Assembly: GCF_009362845.1 (NCBI RefSeq)
Contig: NZ_WHNW01000001.1
Coordinates: 308,295-372,294, forward strand
DNA length: 64,000 nt
Direction: 5' to 3'
Origin: Ostreibacterium oceani
GTDB taxonomy: Bacteria; Pseudomonadota; Gammaproteobacteria; Cardiobacteriales; Ostreibacteriaceae
Shown here: positions 12,614-23,576 of the stretch, piece after piece
Layout of the letters: every line of letters starts with the position of its first letter
Numbering within the stretch: position 1 is the first letter of the stretch
The notes under the pieces: model-generated
Told to the model about the DNA's origin: nothing
The model's input: only the letters and a program-made list of their open reading frames with translations
Database searches by the model: none
Made by a program: the position numbers and the translations under genes

Positions 12614-15600
12614 TGGCACAGTTTTTTATTGATAGACCTCGCTTTGCTTGGGTGATTGCTTTATTGATTTTAATCGCGGGTTATATTGCGCTAACAAATA
12701 CGGCAGTTTCTGCTTATCCCAATATTGCACCGCCCAATGTAACTATCCAGGCGGTTTATCCAGGCGCTGCCGCAAAAACGATTGAAGACACGGTGACCAC
12801 CGTGATTGAGTCAGAAATGACCGGCATTAAAGGATTAAAATACGTAGAGTCCACCTCGAGCAGAGCAGGTACAGCAACCATCAATTTAACCTTTGAAACA
12901 GGTACCGATATTGATTTGGCGACATTGGCCATCCAAAATCGCCTCAAGCGTGTCGAAGCAAAACTACCCACCCCTGTCATAAACCAAGGGCTTCAGATTG
13001 GAAGTCAGCGTCGAGATTTTTTGATGGTGATTGCCTTATATTCCCCCAACGGCACTTACAACCAGTATGATTTGGGTGATTATATTGACGAGTATATCTT
13101 GCAAGATATTCAGCGGTTATCTGGTGTTGGGTCAGCACAGCTTTTCGGCTCAACTTATGCCATGCGTATTTGGATTGATCCACAAAAAATGTATGCCTTT
13201 GGCGTGACGCCCAATGATATTATCAGCGCCATACGTGCGCAAAATGCGCAATTAGCGACGGGCGAATTAGGCGCATTGCCAGCGCCACCTGGACAACAAA
13301 TTAACGCAACTATTTTAGTGCCGTCACAGATTGCTAACGTAGAGGCCTTTGGTGAGGTTGTTGTGCTATCAAGCGATAGCGGCGCAACCGTAAGAATCCG
13401 AGACATTGGTCGAGTTGAGCTGGGGGCAGAAAGCTATGCAACCAAATTGATTTTAAATGGTCAACCCGCATCGGCTTTTGCCGTCAGGCTAAGTAATTCA
13501 GGCAATGCCTTAGCAACGGCAGAAGCAGCCAAAGCCAAAATGGCGGAACTATCCGCATTTTTCCCAGACGACATGGCGTGGATTGTCCCCTACGATACCT
13601 CGTTGTTTGTTGACATTGCGGTTAATGAAGTCAAACTGACGCTAATCGATGCTATTCTGTTGGTTACGCTGGTTATTTTTGTTTTTTTACAAAGCTGGCG
13701 CTCAACAATTATCCCACTAATTGTGGTGCCAATTTCTTTGCTCGGTGCGGTGCTTGCTATTTATAGCTTTGATTTTTCAATTAATCTACTTACGCTATTT
13801 GCGATGGTTTTGGTCATTGGTATTGTTGTCGATGACGCCATATTGGTGGTGGAAAACACGGTTAGAATTATCGACCAAGAAGGGCTTACGCCTTATCAAG
13901 CCACTAAAAAATCGCTAAAACAAATCACAGGCGCCGTGATTGGGACAACCGCCGTATTATTTGCGGTATTTATCCCCAGCGCATTTATCCCAGGCACGAC
14001 TGGAGAAATTTATAAGCAATTTGCCTTAACCATTACGATGTCGGTGGCGATTTCGAGTTTTTTAGCATTATCGCTAGCGCCAGCGATGGCACAAATGTTA
14101 TTAAAGCCCAAAAAAACAACGCCAGGTGTCTTATTAAGGCCGTTCGTATTGCTGGGCAATGGATTTAATTTGGTATTAGAGAAAATTACAAACGGGTATA
14201 TTTGGTTGGTTAGGGGCATTTTGACTAAAGTCGGTATGGTATTTATGCTGTTGGTTTTTGCAGGGGTACTTGCAAGCATAACCATACTGTATCAAAAACT
14301 CCCCAAGAGCTTTTTGCCCGCTGAAGACCAGGGGTTTATTGTGGTGTTAGGACAGTTGCCAGCGGGTGCAACCCTAGAACGAACGCAAGCCTTTTCCAAA
14401 CAATTAGATGACTGGTTTTTGGCCTTGCCTGAGGTAGAAAATACCATTACTGTCAATGGGTTTAGTTTTTTTGGTGTCGGTCAAAATGTGATGATCAGCT
14501 TTATTGACTTAAAGCCATGGGATGAACGAATTGCCAACGGCTGGCGTAGTGCCGATGAACTGATTAATTTCGCCAATACTCCACAAGGGATTTGGCAATT
14601 CTCTGGACAAGGGTTTGGTTTTGCGCTGAACTTGCCCCCGATACCCGGCCTCGGCAATACAGATGGCTTTTCGCTCAATTTGCAAAATCGCACAAACGAT
14701 GCAGCGTTGCTGGATGCTGCCGTTGGGCAGCTACTACAGGCACTTAGTGCCGATGGTCGCGTGCTTGGTCCACGGGTCAATGCGCTGGCGCCAATTCCAC
14801 AAATACAAATCGACATCGATCGAGACAAAGCACAAACGTTAGGGATTGATATTGGTGAGTTGAACTTCACGTTGCAGGCGGCTTTGGGGGCATCCTATGT
14901 TGATGACTTTGTTGACCAAGGGCGTATTCGCCAAGTTTGGGTTCAGGCAGACAGCGATACGCGCTCATCGATCAATAACATTATGGAATTACAAATTCGA
15001 AATCGTACTGGCGGACTGGTCAAGCTCAAAGAAATCGCCGATTACCAATGGGTACAAGGCCCTGCTGCACTCAATCGATTTAATGGGTTGTCTTCGGTAG
15101 CGGTGACAGGTAGCCCCGCACCAGGGCTAAGCTCAGGAGATGTTTTGGCATTAGTTGAAGCGCTTGCTGCTAAACTACCTCAGGGCATTAGTTATGAGTG
15201 GTCAGGCACGTCACTCGAAGAAAAAACCTCAGGGAATATCGCATTAGTTATTTTTGTTTTTTCGTTGGTGGTAGCATTTTTGGCGTTGGTTGCACTCTAT
15301 GAAAGCTGGAGTATTCCTGTGGCGGTCATTTTGGTTGTGCCATTGGGTGTTTTGGGGGCGGTTTTAGCCGTGACTTGGCGCGGTTATCCAAATGATGTTT
15401 ATTTTACTATTGGATTAATTTCTATTATTGGGCTTGCGACCAAAAATGCAATTGTTATTGTTGAATTTTGTCTTGATTTGCAAAAAGAAGGGATGCATCT
15501 CCGCGATGCGATTATTACAGCCTGTCGACAACGTTTTCGCCCCGTTATTATGACATCGATGGTGTTTATACTAGGCGTGATGCCGCTTGTGTTTTCAGAA

Positions 15601-15783
15601 GGCGCAGGCGCTGCCAGTCGTCGCGCAATCGGTACTGGCGTTTTAGGCGGTATGCTGAGTGCGACCACACTGGTGATTTTATTCGTTCCTGTTTTTTATT
15701 ATCTTATCCGTTGGTTAATCCCTGCTAAACCGAATAAAGCGCTGATGAATCAACCTAATTTTAGTGAAACCCATGAAACCTAA
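12613..15783 (+). CDS. RND multidrug efflux transporter, AcrB/MexB (HAE1) family
   Basis: 1056 residues, normal for HAE1 pumps. The N-terminus MAQFFIDRPRFAWVIAL is typical, and the protein has the duplicated six-plus-six transmembrane plan with two large periplasmic loops. The proton-relay residues are present: Asp407-Asp408 in GIVVDDAIL and a Lys at about 944 in GLATKNAIV. Such pumps export drugs, dyes, detergents or bile salts in exchange for protons. The gene is coupled to the adaptor by a one-base overlap and overlaps the outer-membrane gene at its 3' end, so all three form one operon. The substrate cannot be predicted. Confidence 0.97.
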   Translation: MAQFFIDRPRFAWVIALLILIAGYIALTNTAVSAYPNIAPPNVTIQAVYPGAAAKTIEDTVTTVIESEMTGIKGLKYVESTSSRAGTATINLTFETGTDIDLATLAIQNRLKRVEAKLPTPVINQGLQIGSQRRDFLMVIALYSPNGTYNQYDLGDYIDEYILQDIQRLSGVGSAQLFGSTYAMRIWIDPQKMYAFGVTPNDIISAIRAQNAQLATGELGALPAPPGQQINATILVPSQIANVEAFGEVVVLSSDSGATVRIRDIGRVELGAESYATKLILNGQPASAFAVRLSNSGNALATAEAAKAKMAELSAFFPDDMAWIVPYDTSLFVDIAVNEVKLTLIDAILLVTLVIFVFLQSWRSTIIPLIVVPISLLGAVLAIYSFDFSINLLTLFAMVLVIGIVVDDAILVVENTVRIIDQEGLTPYQATKKSLKQITGAVIGTTAVLFAVFIPSAFIPGTTGEIYKQFALTITMSVAISSFLALSLAPAMAQMLLKPKKTTPGVLLRPFVLLGNGFNLVLEKITNGYIWLVRGILTKVGMVFMLLVFAGVLASITILYQKLPKSFLPAEDQGFIVVLGQLPAGATLERTQAFSKQLDDWFLALPEVENTITVNGFSFFGVGQNVMISFIDLKPWDERIANGWRSADELINFANTPQGIWQFSGQGFGFALNLPPIPGLGNTDGFSLNLQNRTNDAALLDAAVGQLLQALSADGRVLGPRVNALAPIPQIQIDIDRDKAQTLGIDIGELNFTLQAALGASYVDDFVDQGRIRQVWVQADSDTRSSINNIMELQIRNRTGGLVKLKEIADYQWVQGPAALNRFNGLSSVAVTGSPAPGLSSGDVLALVEALAAKLPQGISYEWSGTSLEEKTSGNIALVIFVFSLVVAFLALVALYESWSIPVAVILVVPLGVLGAVLAVTWRGYPNDVYFTIGLISIIGLATKNAIVIVEFCLDLQKEGMHLRDAIITACRQRFRPVIMTSMVFILGVMPLVFSEGAGAASRRAIGTGVLGGMLSATTLVILFVPVFYYLIRWLIPAKPNKALMNQPNFSETHET

Positions 15784-17278
15784 TTTGCACGTTTTATCTG
15801 TCTTTGTCGGTCTGTTGGCGGGCGTTATGACAGGGTGTACGAATTTAACACCGCAATTTCAGCGTCCTGAATTGCCTGTGGCCGATCAATTCACCAGACA
15901 GCCCATCAATAAATCCACCAGCCAAACCGAGGTATCAAGCGTAGATGCACAGGCCTTTTCTTTAGTGGGTTGGCAACAGTTTTTTAATGACGAAGTCGCG
16001 CAGCAATTAATTACGCTGGCCCTAGCCAATAACCGTGATTTAGCTATTGCGGCAGCAAATGTCGCCGAAATGAAAGGGTTGTATCGCATCCAGCAAAGTG
16101 AAAACCACCCACGGTTTACGAGTAATCTCGACAGCACGGTCAGCCGACCGAGTGTTAACGTAACGGGTTCGGATGAAATAACCAGACAATATGGCGCGCA
16201 AATTGGCCTCGTTTCGTATGAAATTGATTTTTGGGGACGGGTGGCGAGTTTGCGTGAGGCGGCGCTCGCTGACTATTTTTCACAGATTGCGGCACAAAGA
16301 GCGACGCGAATTAATGTGATTGCAGAGACAGCAAATGCGTATTACGCGTGGCTGATGGCCGCAGAAACGTTGGCGTTGGCCGACAAAACACTGGCGAATC
16401 GCCGCGAATCACTGAAACTAATTGAAGCGAGAAATTCTGTGGGCCTTGCCTCACAACTCGATGTCACACAAGCGCAAATTGCAGAATCCAGTGTTAAAAG
16501 CCAAAAAGCCAACGCACAAAGAAACCTAGCCGCATTATCGGCAGTGCTGACCCAATTAATTGGTAAGCCAATTGACGACCTATTAGATCCCACCGAATCA
16601 TTAGCGACACAGGTGCTGAATTTGGATATCCCAGATGGCTTATCGACCGAGGTATTGCTGGGTCGCCCTGATATTATTCAGGCTGAATTCGCACTAAAAG
16701 CCGCCAACGCAAGAATCGGGGCGGCACGCGCTGCATTTTTCCCACAGATTAATTTGCTGGGGAGCGGTGGTTTTGCGAGTGCTTCGTTAGACAATTTGTT
16801 TGAATCAGATGCGTTGACTTGGTCATTTGCACCCAGCTTGCGTTTGCCACTGTTTAATCAGCAGATTGACGCAAATTTGTCGGTAGCTGAAGCACGCAAT
16901 CAAAAAGCGGTGGCGGAATATGAAAAAGTAATACAGACGGCATTTGCAGAAGTTTATACGCAGTTACTCGCGAGAAAAGCCCTTGCCGATGAGCGCCAAG
17001 CGCAACAAGACTTGGTGGCAGCTGAGAAAAAGCGGCTGCGCTTATCGAAAGCGCGATACGAAGCTGGCCTTGCCAGTTATTTACCCGTACTAGAAGCCCA
17101 ACAAGCATTATTTGCAGCGGAACAAAGTTTACTTGCGATACAAAAAGATCTGCTCAGCGCCAACATCATGCTGTACAAAGCATTAGGTGGCGCAGACCAA
17201 GAGAACCCATCCCCGAAAAAACCATCCCAAAAAAACGCAGCTCAAGCGCATGAAGCAGCGAATAAAGCAGCGAAATAA
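15773..17278 (+). CDS. Outer-membrane efflux channel lipoprotein (OprM/NodT family)
   Basis: About 501 residues from ATG 15773; a GTG at 15764 would add three residues. Both starts overlap the end of the pump gene. The signal sequence ends in a lipobox (GVMTGC), so the mature N-terminal Cys should be acylated. The core shows the OprM/NodT repeats: WQQFFNDEVAQQLITLALANNRDL, a tip region with SQLDVTQAQ, GRPDIIQAEFALKAANARIGAARAAFFPQI, and a second half ending in LYKALGG. It forms the TolC-like trimeric exit duct for the pump. The tail is Ala/Lys/Gln-rich low complexity. Confidence 0.95.
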   Translation: MKPNLHVLSVFVGLLAGVMTGCTNLTPQFQRPELPVADQFTRQPINKSTSQTEVSSVDAQAFSLVGWQQFFNDEVAQQLITLALANNRDLAIAAANVAEMKGLYRIQQSENHPRFTSNLDSTVSRPSVNVTGSDEITRQYGAQIGLVSYEIDFWGRVASLREAALADYFSQIAAQRATRINVIAETANAYYAWLMAAETLALADKTLANRRESLKLIEARNSVGLASQLDVTQAQIAESSVKSQKANAQRNLAALSAVLTQLIGKPIDDLLDPTESLATQVLNLDIPDGLSTEVLLGRPDIIQAEFALKAANARIGAARAAFFPQINLLGSGGFASASLDNLFESDALTWSFAPSLRLPLFNQQIDANLSVAEARNQKAVAEYEKVIQTAFAEVYTQLLARKALADERQAQQDLVAAEKKRLRLSKARYEAGLASYLPVLEAQQALFAAEQSLLAIQKDLLSANIMLYKALGGADQENPSPKKPSQKNAAQAHEAANKAAK

Positions 17279-17413
17279 GCAGCACGTAACGAATCAACCT
17301 ACGAAGACTAAATTTTATCGCATGATAATCAACTTTACATTTAATAATCAATATACTGGAATAAGAGGTGCTTAGCGTAATGACTGCTTAATGTCATGGC
17401 GTGAAAATAAATT

Positions 17414-17887
17414 ATGTCCATTGAAATAGAACGAAAATTTTTGATAGTCAATCAAGCGTGGCGTAGCCACATCAAAGAAGATCAGCATATTACCCAAGGC
17501 TATATCAAAACGGAAGATGCAACGGTCCGGATTCGCTGTTATCACGATGATAAAACAGGACTAATTACCGTCAAAGGTAAACGTGAAGGCATCTCTCGAC
17601 TAGAGTTTGAATACCCAATACCCTACACAGATGCCCAAGAAATGCAGGAAAAACTATGCCAGTCTCGTTTAGTCGAAAAAACGCGTCACCTGATTGAATA
17701 TCACGGCATGTTATGGGAATTGGATGAATTTCATGGGGATAATGAAGGACTTTTTATTGCTGAGATTGAGCTATCAGCGGTTGACCAACCCTTTGATTTG
17801 CCTGATTGGGTCGGTGAAGACGTGAGTTTTGATAGCAAATATCGTAATTCTCGGCTCTGTGTTTTTCCCTATAAAGACTGGGAATAA
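17414..17887 (+). CDS. CYTH domain protein (triphosphate tunnel metalloenzyme family)
   Basis: A 157-residue single CYTH domain. It starts MSIEIERKFLI, the ExExK signature of the family, and continues with alternating charged strands (TVRIRCY, ITVKGKR, EFEYPI, WELDEFHG, FIAEIEL) that form the tunnel. Small bacterial members such as E. coli YgiF's N-terminal part and NeuTTM hydrolyse inorganic triphosphate or similar substrates. There is no CHAD domain. It stands alone and converges with moaE on the opposite strand 17 bases later. The substrate is unknown here. Confidence 0.88.
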   Translation: MSIEIERKFLIVNQAWRSHIKEDQHITQGYIKTEDATVRIRCYHDDKTGLITVKGKREGISRLEFEYPIPYTDAQEMQEKLCQSRLVEKTRHLIEYHGMLWELDEFHGDNEGLFIAEIELSAVDQPFDLPDWVGEDVSFDSKYRNSRLCVFPYKDWE

Positions 17888-17904
17888 CGGGTTTATCTTT
17901 AGGG

Positions 17905-18399
17905 TCAGTTGTCTAGGGAGTTGACGCGATGGATGGGTTGCTGTAATTCGTTTTTTGTATTTTCTTTTACCCATTGTGTCGTGCCTTGGGCGGTTTCTTT
18001 TTTCCAAAAAGGGGCTTGGTGTTTGAGTAATTCCAGCAAGTGTTGGGTCGCTTGTGTCGCATTGGCGCGATGCCCAGCGCACGCTGATATAACGACCAGA
18101 GCCTCGGTGGGCGTGACATGCCCGACACGGTGTGCGATAACCAGTTGATTAAGCGAAAAATCGTTGATGGCTGCTTCTCCCATGGTGCGCAAGACGTTTT
18201 CTGTCATGGTTGGGTAATGGTGGATTTCCATCGCCGTAACGGCGCCATCCTCGCGGTAGTCTCGCATGTAGCCAATAAATATCGACTGAGCGCCCGTGAT
18301 TGGCATAATCGGCTGGGTTTGTTTGATTAATGCATAAGGGTCAAAGGTAGCGTCACACAGTGTAATGCAAAGGGCAGACTGGTCTGTTAGGCGAGTCAT
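17905..18399 (-). CDS. moaE: Molybdopterin synthase catalytic subunit
   Basis: A 164-residue MoaE protein. It has GAQSIFIGYMRDYREDGAV near residue 35, LEIHHYP-type MEIHHYPTM, IAHRVGHVTPTEALVVI, AGHRANA and the C-terminal HQAPFWKKE with the catalytic Lys. Together with MoaD it inserts two sulfurs into precursor Z to form molybdopterin. The partner moaD lies just upstream in the same direction (about 50 bases). No MoaA or MoaC gene is in the window, so the rest of the pathway is elsewhere. The tungstate-binding protein at 23.5 kb may serve the same cofactor pathway. Confidence 0.95.
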   Translation of the reverse strand: MTRLTDQSALCITLCDATFDPYALIKQTQPIMPITGAQSIFIGYMRDYREDGAVTAMEIHHYPTMTENVLRTMGEAAINDFSLNQLVIAHRVGHVTPTEALVVISACAGHRANATQATQHLLELLKHQAPFWKKETAQGTTQWVKENTKNELQQPIHRVNSLDN

Positions 18400-18448
18400 T
18401 TGCTTGTAGGTGAATTTTTAGCGGGCACGCAGGCAACCTCAACCACCC

Positions 18449-18682
18449 TCAACCACCCGTCACTGGTGGGAAAAAGGCTAACTCTACACCATCATCAACG
18501 GCATCGGTTAGACTGGCGTAGTTAAAATTAATAGCACAAAGGGTATTGGGCTTCATTGGTTTGTCAGGATTTAAAAATTCCCATACCGACTCGACGGTCA
18601 TATGCTGCTGAGGCGGGAGGGTTTCTTCATTTTTTCCTAGCTCATCCGCGATTGATGCAAGGTATTTAACTGTGATAGTCAT
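18449..18682 (-). CDS. moaD: Molybdopterin synthase sulfur carrier subunit
   Basis: A 77-residue ubiquitin-like protein starting MTITVKYLASIADELGK and ending in the obligatory Gly-Gly tail (FFPPVTGG), which is thiocarboxylated to carry sulfur to MoaE. I chose the ATG at 18682, which has GGAAAC upstream; a TTG two codons earlier is possible. The gene is followed by moaE in the same orientation. It begins downstream of the groL terminator, so moaDE probably has its own promoter in the short gap. Confidence 0.93.
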   Translation of the reverse strand: MTITVKYLASIADELGKNEETLPPQQHMTVESVWEFLNPDKPMKPNTLCAINFNYASLTDAVDDGVELAFFPPVTGG

Positions 18683-18734
18683 TATCAATGTTTCCTTCGG
18701 TAGGTTTATAAAACCATTATAAGCTGAATCGTGG

Positions 18735-18778
18735 ATAAAAAAAACCCCCAGCGTCGCGGAATCGCAAGCCAGGGGGTT
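18735..18778 (-). terminator. Intrinsic terminator after groL
   Basis: Read on the minus strand, AACCCCC and GGGGGTT form the outer stem around about 22 bases, followed by a run of T. It lies 20 bases past the groL stop and ahead of moaD, so it should end groS-groL transcripts. Confidence 0.88.
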
Positions 18779-18796
18779 AGCGTTAGCGAGGTAGGC

Positions 18797-20476
<1,680 letters not shown>

Positions 20477-20536
20477 TTAGTTGACTAATTAAAAGATAAT
20501 GTAATTAAATAGATAACACAAATTCTATACGATTGG

Positions 20537-20824
20537 TTATTCAATTATTGCCATGATTTCATCTTCGCGCATAACGAGCAACGTATCGTCATCAGATTTA
20601 ACTTCGGTGCCTGCGTATTTGCCAAATAGGACTTTGTCACCGACTTTGACTGCCATTGCTGATGTATTGCCATTGTCTAAAGTCTTGCCATTTCCGACAG
20701 CAATGACTTCGCCACGGGATGGTTTTTCGGCTGCAGAGCCTGGTAAAACAATACCACCTGCAGTGGTTGTTTCTTCGTCTTCACGCTTTATGATGACACG
20801 ATCATGTAAAGGACGTAATGCCAT
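20537..20824 (-). CDS. groS: Co-chaperonin GroES (10 kDa)
   Basis: The 95-residue protein from ATG 20824 starts [16 protein letters not shown] and includes the mobile loop [18 protein letters not shown], then [26 protein letters not shown] and DEIMAIIE, all typical. GGAGAAAATACT precedes the ATG, which settles this start over a 34-residue upstream extension of the same frame. It caps the GroEL ring. It is the first gene of the groS-groL operon. Confidence 0.98.
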   Translation of the reverse strand: MALRPLHDRVIIKREDEETTTAGGIVLPGSAAEKPSRGEVIAVGNGKTLDNGNTSAMAVKVGDKVLFGKYAGTEVKSDDDTLLVMREDEIMAIIE

Positions 20825-20967
20825 AGTATTTTCTCCTAAAGTAAAGTTGGTGTTATGAAAAATAGGTCTATAAAAATTGTTGCAGCAATGGCGTCGAAAG
20901 TATTGCGAGTCCGCAAGGTAGTGCAATATAACGCAATATAAACAAAACCACTGTGCTGGTAGTTAAC

Positions 20968-20999
20968 TAATTGGCGACATAAAAACGGATTTCAAGGGG
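20968..20999 (-). promoter_or_regulatory. Sigma-32-like heat-shock promoter of groS-groL
   Basis: On the minus strand CCCCTTGAAA (20990-20999) matches the sigma-32 -35 element exactly. About 13 bases on, CGCCAATTA resembles the CCCCATnTA -10 element. It sits about 145 bases upstream of the groS ATG. No CIRCE inverted repeat is seen. Confidence 0.7.
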
Positions 21000-21164
21000 C
21001 GGCATTCATTTTTTTTGATTTTCTTAGCACGCGGATAAATCAGCTTGCGATTAATGGTGATGAGATAAGCGCGCTAAACAGAAGCTAGATGAAAGGATAA
21101 GGATTAAGACAAATTGGGTTGAAAAAATGGTGGGCTTAAATCGATGTGAGTGATTGAAAAAATC
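21000..21164. other. Intergenic region between the groS promoter and the 88-aa membrane protein gene
   Basis: Together with the groS leader and promoter this is a 340-base gene-free stretch. It is AT-rich and holds no convincing RNA gene. The part next to 21164 is the 3' flank of the small membrane protein gene. Confidence 0.5.
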
Positions 21165-21431
21165 CTAAAAAATTAACCCAATCAGTTTTCCTAACCCAAA
21201 GCAGATGGCAGCCAGCACAAGCTGACTAATCAGCACGCCGATAAAGACAACAGCAGAATTCATTTCTGCCTTGCCCATGACCTGTTTCCAATCGTTGCCT
21301 TTGACAATGATATAAGCAACCGAGAGGACAACCGCCGCTGGAAAGATAAGTAACCAATGATAGCCCATTGCCGCCAAAACAATAATAACAAGGAGTAGGG
21401 CGTAAAAGGCGAGATATTTGATGTTTTCCAT
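21165..21431 (-). CDS. Small membrane protein of unknown function (88 aa)
   Basis: I do not recognise the family. The 88-residue chain has three likely transmembrane segments (about residues 6-22, 27-43 and 58-86) joined by a short polar loop KGNDWKQVMGKAEMNS. It starts MENIKYLAFYALLLV. It stands alone between groS-groL and serS, reading away from serS. Codon use and composition do not stand out from neighbours. It could be a conserved inner-membrane protein of the lineage. Confidence 0.6.
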   Translation of the reverse strand: MENIKYLAFYALLLVIIVLAAMGYHWLLIFPAAVVLSVAYIIVKGNDWKQVMGKAEMNSAVVFIGVLISQLVLAAICFGLGKLIGLIF

Positions 21432-21734
21432 GAAATCCGTTATTAACTGTTGTTAAATGATGTGGTGATTACCCGTATTTATGTTGCTTGCTGTGTTACT
21501 TGCTTGTTGTTTTTTGCTGGGTTGTTTGTTAGTGAAGATAAAAAATAAATTCGATAACAAATTGCTATACTGCCATTATAGCGCATTGATGGATTCGTTT
21601 AAAGCTAAAAAATTGCTACAATTTATCGGTGAGACAATCTTTAGGCGTTAGTTTTTGTGCTATTGGTGTTAAAATAGGGGAAATGTTTATTGCAAAATAA
21701 ACGGATTTGAACCGCTAAACCCTGAGATGAGATT
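21432..21734. other. Intergenic region upstream of serS
   Basis: 303 bases without a gene. It is T-rich on the plus strand, with a GCTATA...TATAGC inverted repeat near 21573-21591 that could overlap a promoter (TATACT). No T-box or other known leader RNA is evident. Confidence 0.45.
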
Positions 21735-23024
21735 ATGCTAGATCAAAAACTATTTAGACATCCAGAAACGCTATCCGCGTTAAGTGATAGCTTAGCAAGG
21801 CGAGGCTTTGCCTTAGAGGTCAATCGCATTAGTGCGTTAGAAAACCATCGTGCCGAGCTACAAAGCAAAACAGAGCAGCTACAAGCCAAACGTAACGAAA
21901 CGTCACAACAAATCGGCATCATAAAAGCGCAAGGCGGTGATATTCAGCCATTGCTTGATGAAGTCGCAGGTCTAGGCGATGCACTCAAAATTGACCAAGC
22001 GCAATTGCACGATGTGCAAGAACAACTGCAAGCCATCTACCTATCTATCCCTAATGTATTAGATGATAGCGTGCCTGACGGTGACAGCGAAGACGATAAC
22101 GTAGAAAGCCATCGCTGGGGCGAATTACGCCATTTTGAATTCACGCCCAAGGCACACCCTGATTTAGACAAGATTGGGCTGGATTTTGAATCTGCAGCCA
22201 AAATATCAGGGGCACGTTTTGCCGTGTTAAAAGGCGGATTAGCACGATTGCATCGTGCCATCGCCCAATTTATGTTGGATGTGCAAACCCAGTATCATGG
22301 CTATACAGAGGTTTACGTACCGTATTTGGTCAGTGGCGAAGCGATGCGTGGGACCGGGCAGCTACCCAAATTCGAAGCCGACTTATTTAAAATCGAGGGC
22401 AAAGTGGCTGGCGATCAGGATTTTTATCTCATCCCAACGTCAGAAGTGCCCGTGACAAATTTAGCGCGAGATAGTATTTTTGATGAGCAAGACTTGCCGC
22501 AGAAGTATGTTGCACAAACACCGTGCTTTCGTTCAGAGGCGGGTTCGCATGGTCGCGATGTTCGTGGATTAATTCGCCAGCACCAATTTGAAAAAGTTGA
22601 ACTGATTCAATTCACCAAACCCGAAGATTCATTCGACGCCCTAGAATCGATGCGCGAGCATGCTGAAGCGATTTTGCAAAAACTGAAATTACCCTACCGC
22701 GTTGTCACGTTGTGTAGCGGTGACATTGGGTTTTCTGCGAGCAAAACCTACGATTTAGAAGTTTGGCTGCCCGGTCAAGGCCAATACCGAGAAATTTCTT
22801 CAGTGTCTAATACGCTCGATTTTCAGGCGAGACGGATGAAGGCGCGGTATAAAAATAAACAGACAGGCAAAACAGCGTTTATTCACACCTTGAATGGCTC
22901 GGGGCTTGCTGTCGGGCGCACGTTAGTTGCCATTATTGAAAATTACCAAGAGGCTGACGGGTCGATTACCGTCCCCGAGGCATTAAGGCCCTATATGAAC
23001 GGTATGGAGCGAATTCAGCTATGA
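21735..23024 (+). CDS. serS: Seryl-tRNA synthetase
   Basis: 429 residues, normal for bacterial SerRS. The N-terminal coiled-coil arm that grips the tRNA-Ser long variable arm spans about residues 30-105. The class II core has motif 2 ([16 protein letters not shown], then [10 protein letters not shown]) and motif 3 ([16 protein letters not shown]). It charges tRNA-Ser, and tRNA-Sec where present. Its stop overlaps the ATG of the next small gene, suggesting coupled translation. Confidence 0.98.
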   Translation: MLDQKLFRHPETLSALSDSLARRGFALEVNRISALENHRAELQSKTEQLQAKRNETSQQIGIIKAQGGDIQPLLDEVAGLGDALKIDQAQLHDVQEQLQAIYLSIPNVLDDSVPDGDSEDDNVESHRWGELRHFEFTPKAHPDLDKIGLDFESAAKISGARFAVLKGGLARLHRAIAQFMLDVQTQYHGYTEVYVPYLVSGEAMRGTGQLPKFEADLFKIEGKVAGDQDFYLIPTSEVPVTNLARDSIFDEQDLPQKYVAQTPCFRSEAGSHGRDVRGLIRQHQFEKVELIQFTKPEDSFDALESMREHAEAILQKLKLPYRVVTLCSGDIGFSASKTYDLEVWLPGQGQYREISSVSNTLDFQARRMKARYKNKQTGKTAFIHTLNGSGLAVGRTLVAIIENYQEADGSITVPEALRPYMNGMERIQL

Positions 23025-23368
23025 TGCATTGGTTGCGACAATGGTTTAAAAAAAACGACAAAGACAGTAACTGGATTGCCGATGTTTCTATTGCAGGGTT
23101 GCAGCACTATCGCGGCAATGATTTGGCGGAGCTGATTAAAATCGGCGACGAGCTGCAATTAGCGCAGCAGCCAGACAATCAACACGATGCCCATGCGATT
23201 GTGGTGCTGTGGCACAACAATAAAATCGGCTATATCCCGCGCGCACTCGCCAAAGAAATCAACCAACAAATTGAATCGGGCGTTCCCATTGCGGCAAAAA
23301 TTATTGATTTGAATTCGGTTAGGTTTGGTCGAAAGTGGATAAAAATTCGATTGTCCGCACGGGCATAA
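23021..23368 (+). CDS. Stand-alone HIRAN domain protein (115 aa)
   Basis: The chain is essentially one HIRAN domain: [11 protein letters not shown], a [19 protein letters not shown] segment and [14 protein letters not shown], which match the conserved core. In eukaryotic HLTF this domain binds 3' DNA ends; in bacteria it often occurs alone or fused to nucleases and helicases. No other domain is present. The ATG at 23021 overlaps the serS stop codon; the next codon is also ATG. The actual role is unknown; a DNA-repair or DNA-end-binding function is only an inference from the family. Confidence 0.8.
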   Translation: MMHWLRQWFKKNDKDSNWIADVSIAGLQHYRGNDLAELIKIGDELQLAQQPDNQHDAHAIVVLWHNNKIGYIPRALAKEINQQIESGVPIAAKIIDLNSVRFGRKWIKIRLSARA

Positions 23369-23486
23369 TACGGGCATAATACGACCTCAAACGAAGGCAA
23401 CATTGATTAACGCAACCTAGTGCGCGTTAATCAATTCGGCTAGCCCAAACCCAGCCAACCAAAATCAAAACCTAACGGAGCCAATC

Positions 23487-23576
23487 ATGTCAATTAAGTC
23501 CATGCTAATCAAGCCTATGCCAATCAAACTTATGCCAATCAAACTTATGCCAATCAAACTTATGCCAATCAAGCCC
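23487..23576 (+). repeat. 15-bp tandem repeat at the start of tupA
   Basis: Six tandem 15-base units, consensus ATGCCAATCAAACTT. Units 3 to 5 are identical and units 1, 2 and 6 differ slightly. The repeat keeps frame, so copy-number changes would add or remove five residues and one possible start codon. Confidence 0.95.

Noticed and set aside
20927..21164. tRNA or small RNA gene in the gap upstream of groS
   Set aside because: No cloverleaf or acceptor-stem pairing was found by eye.
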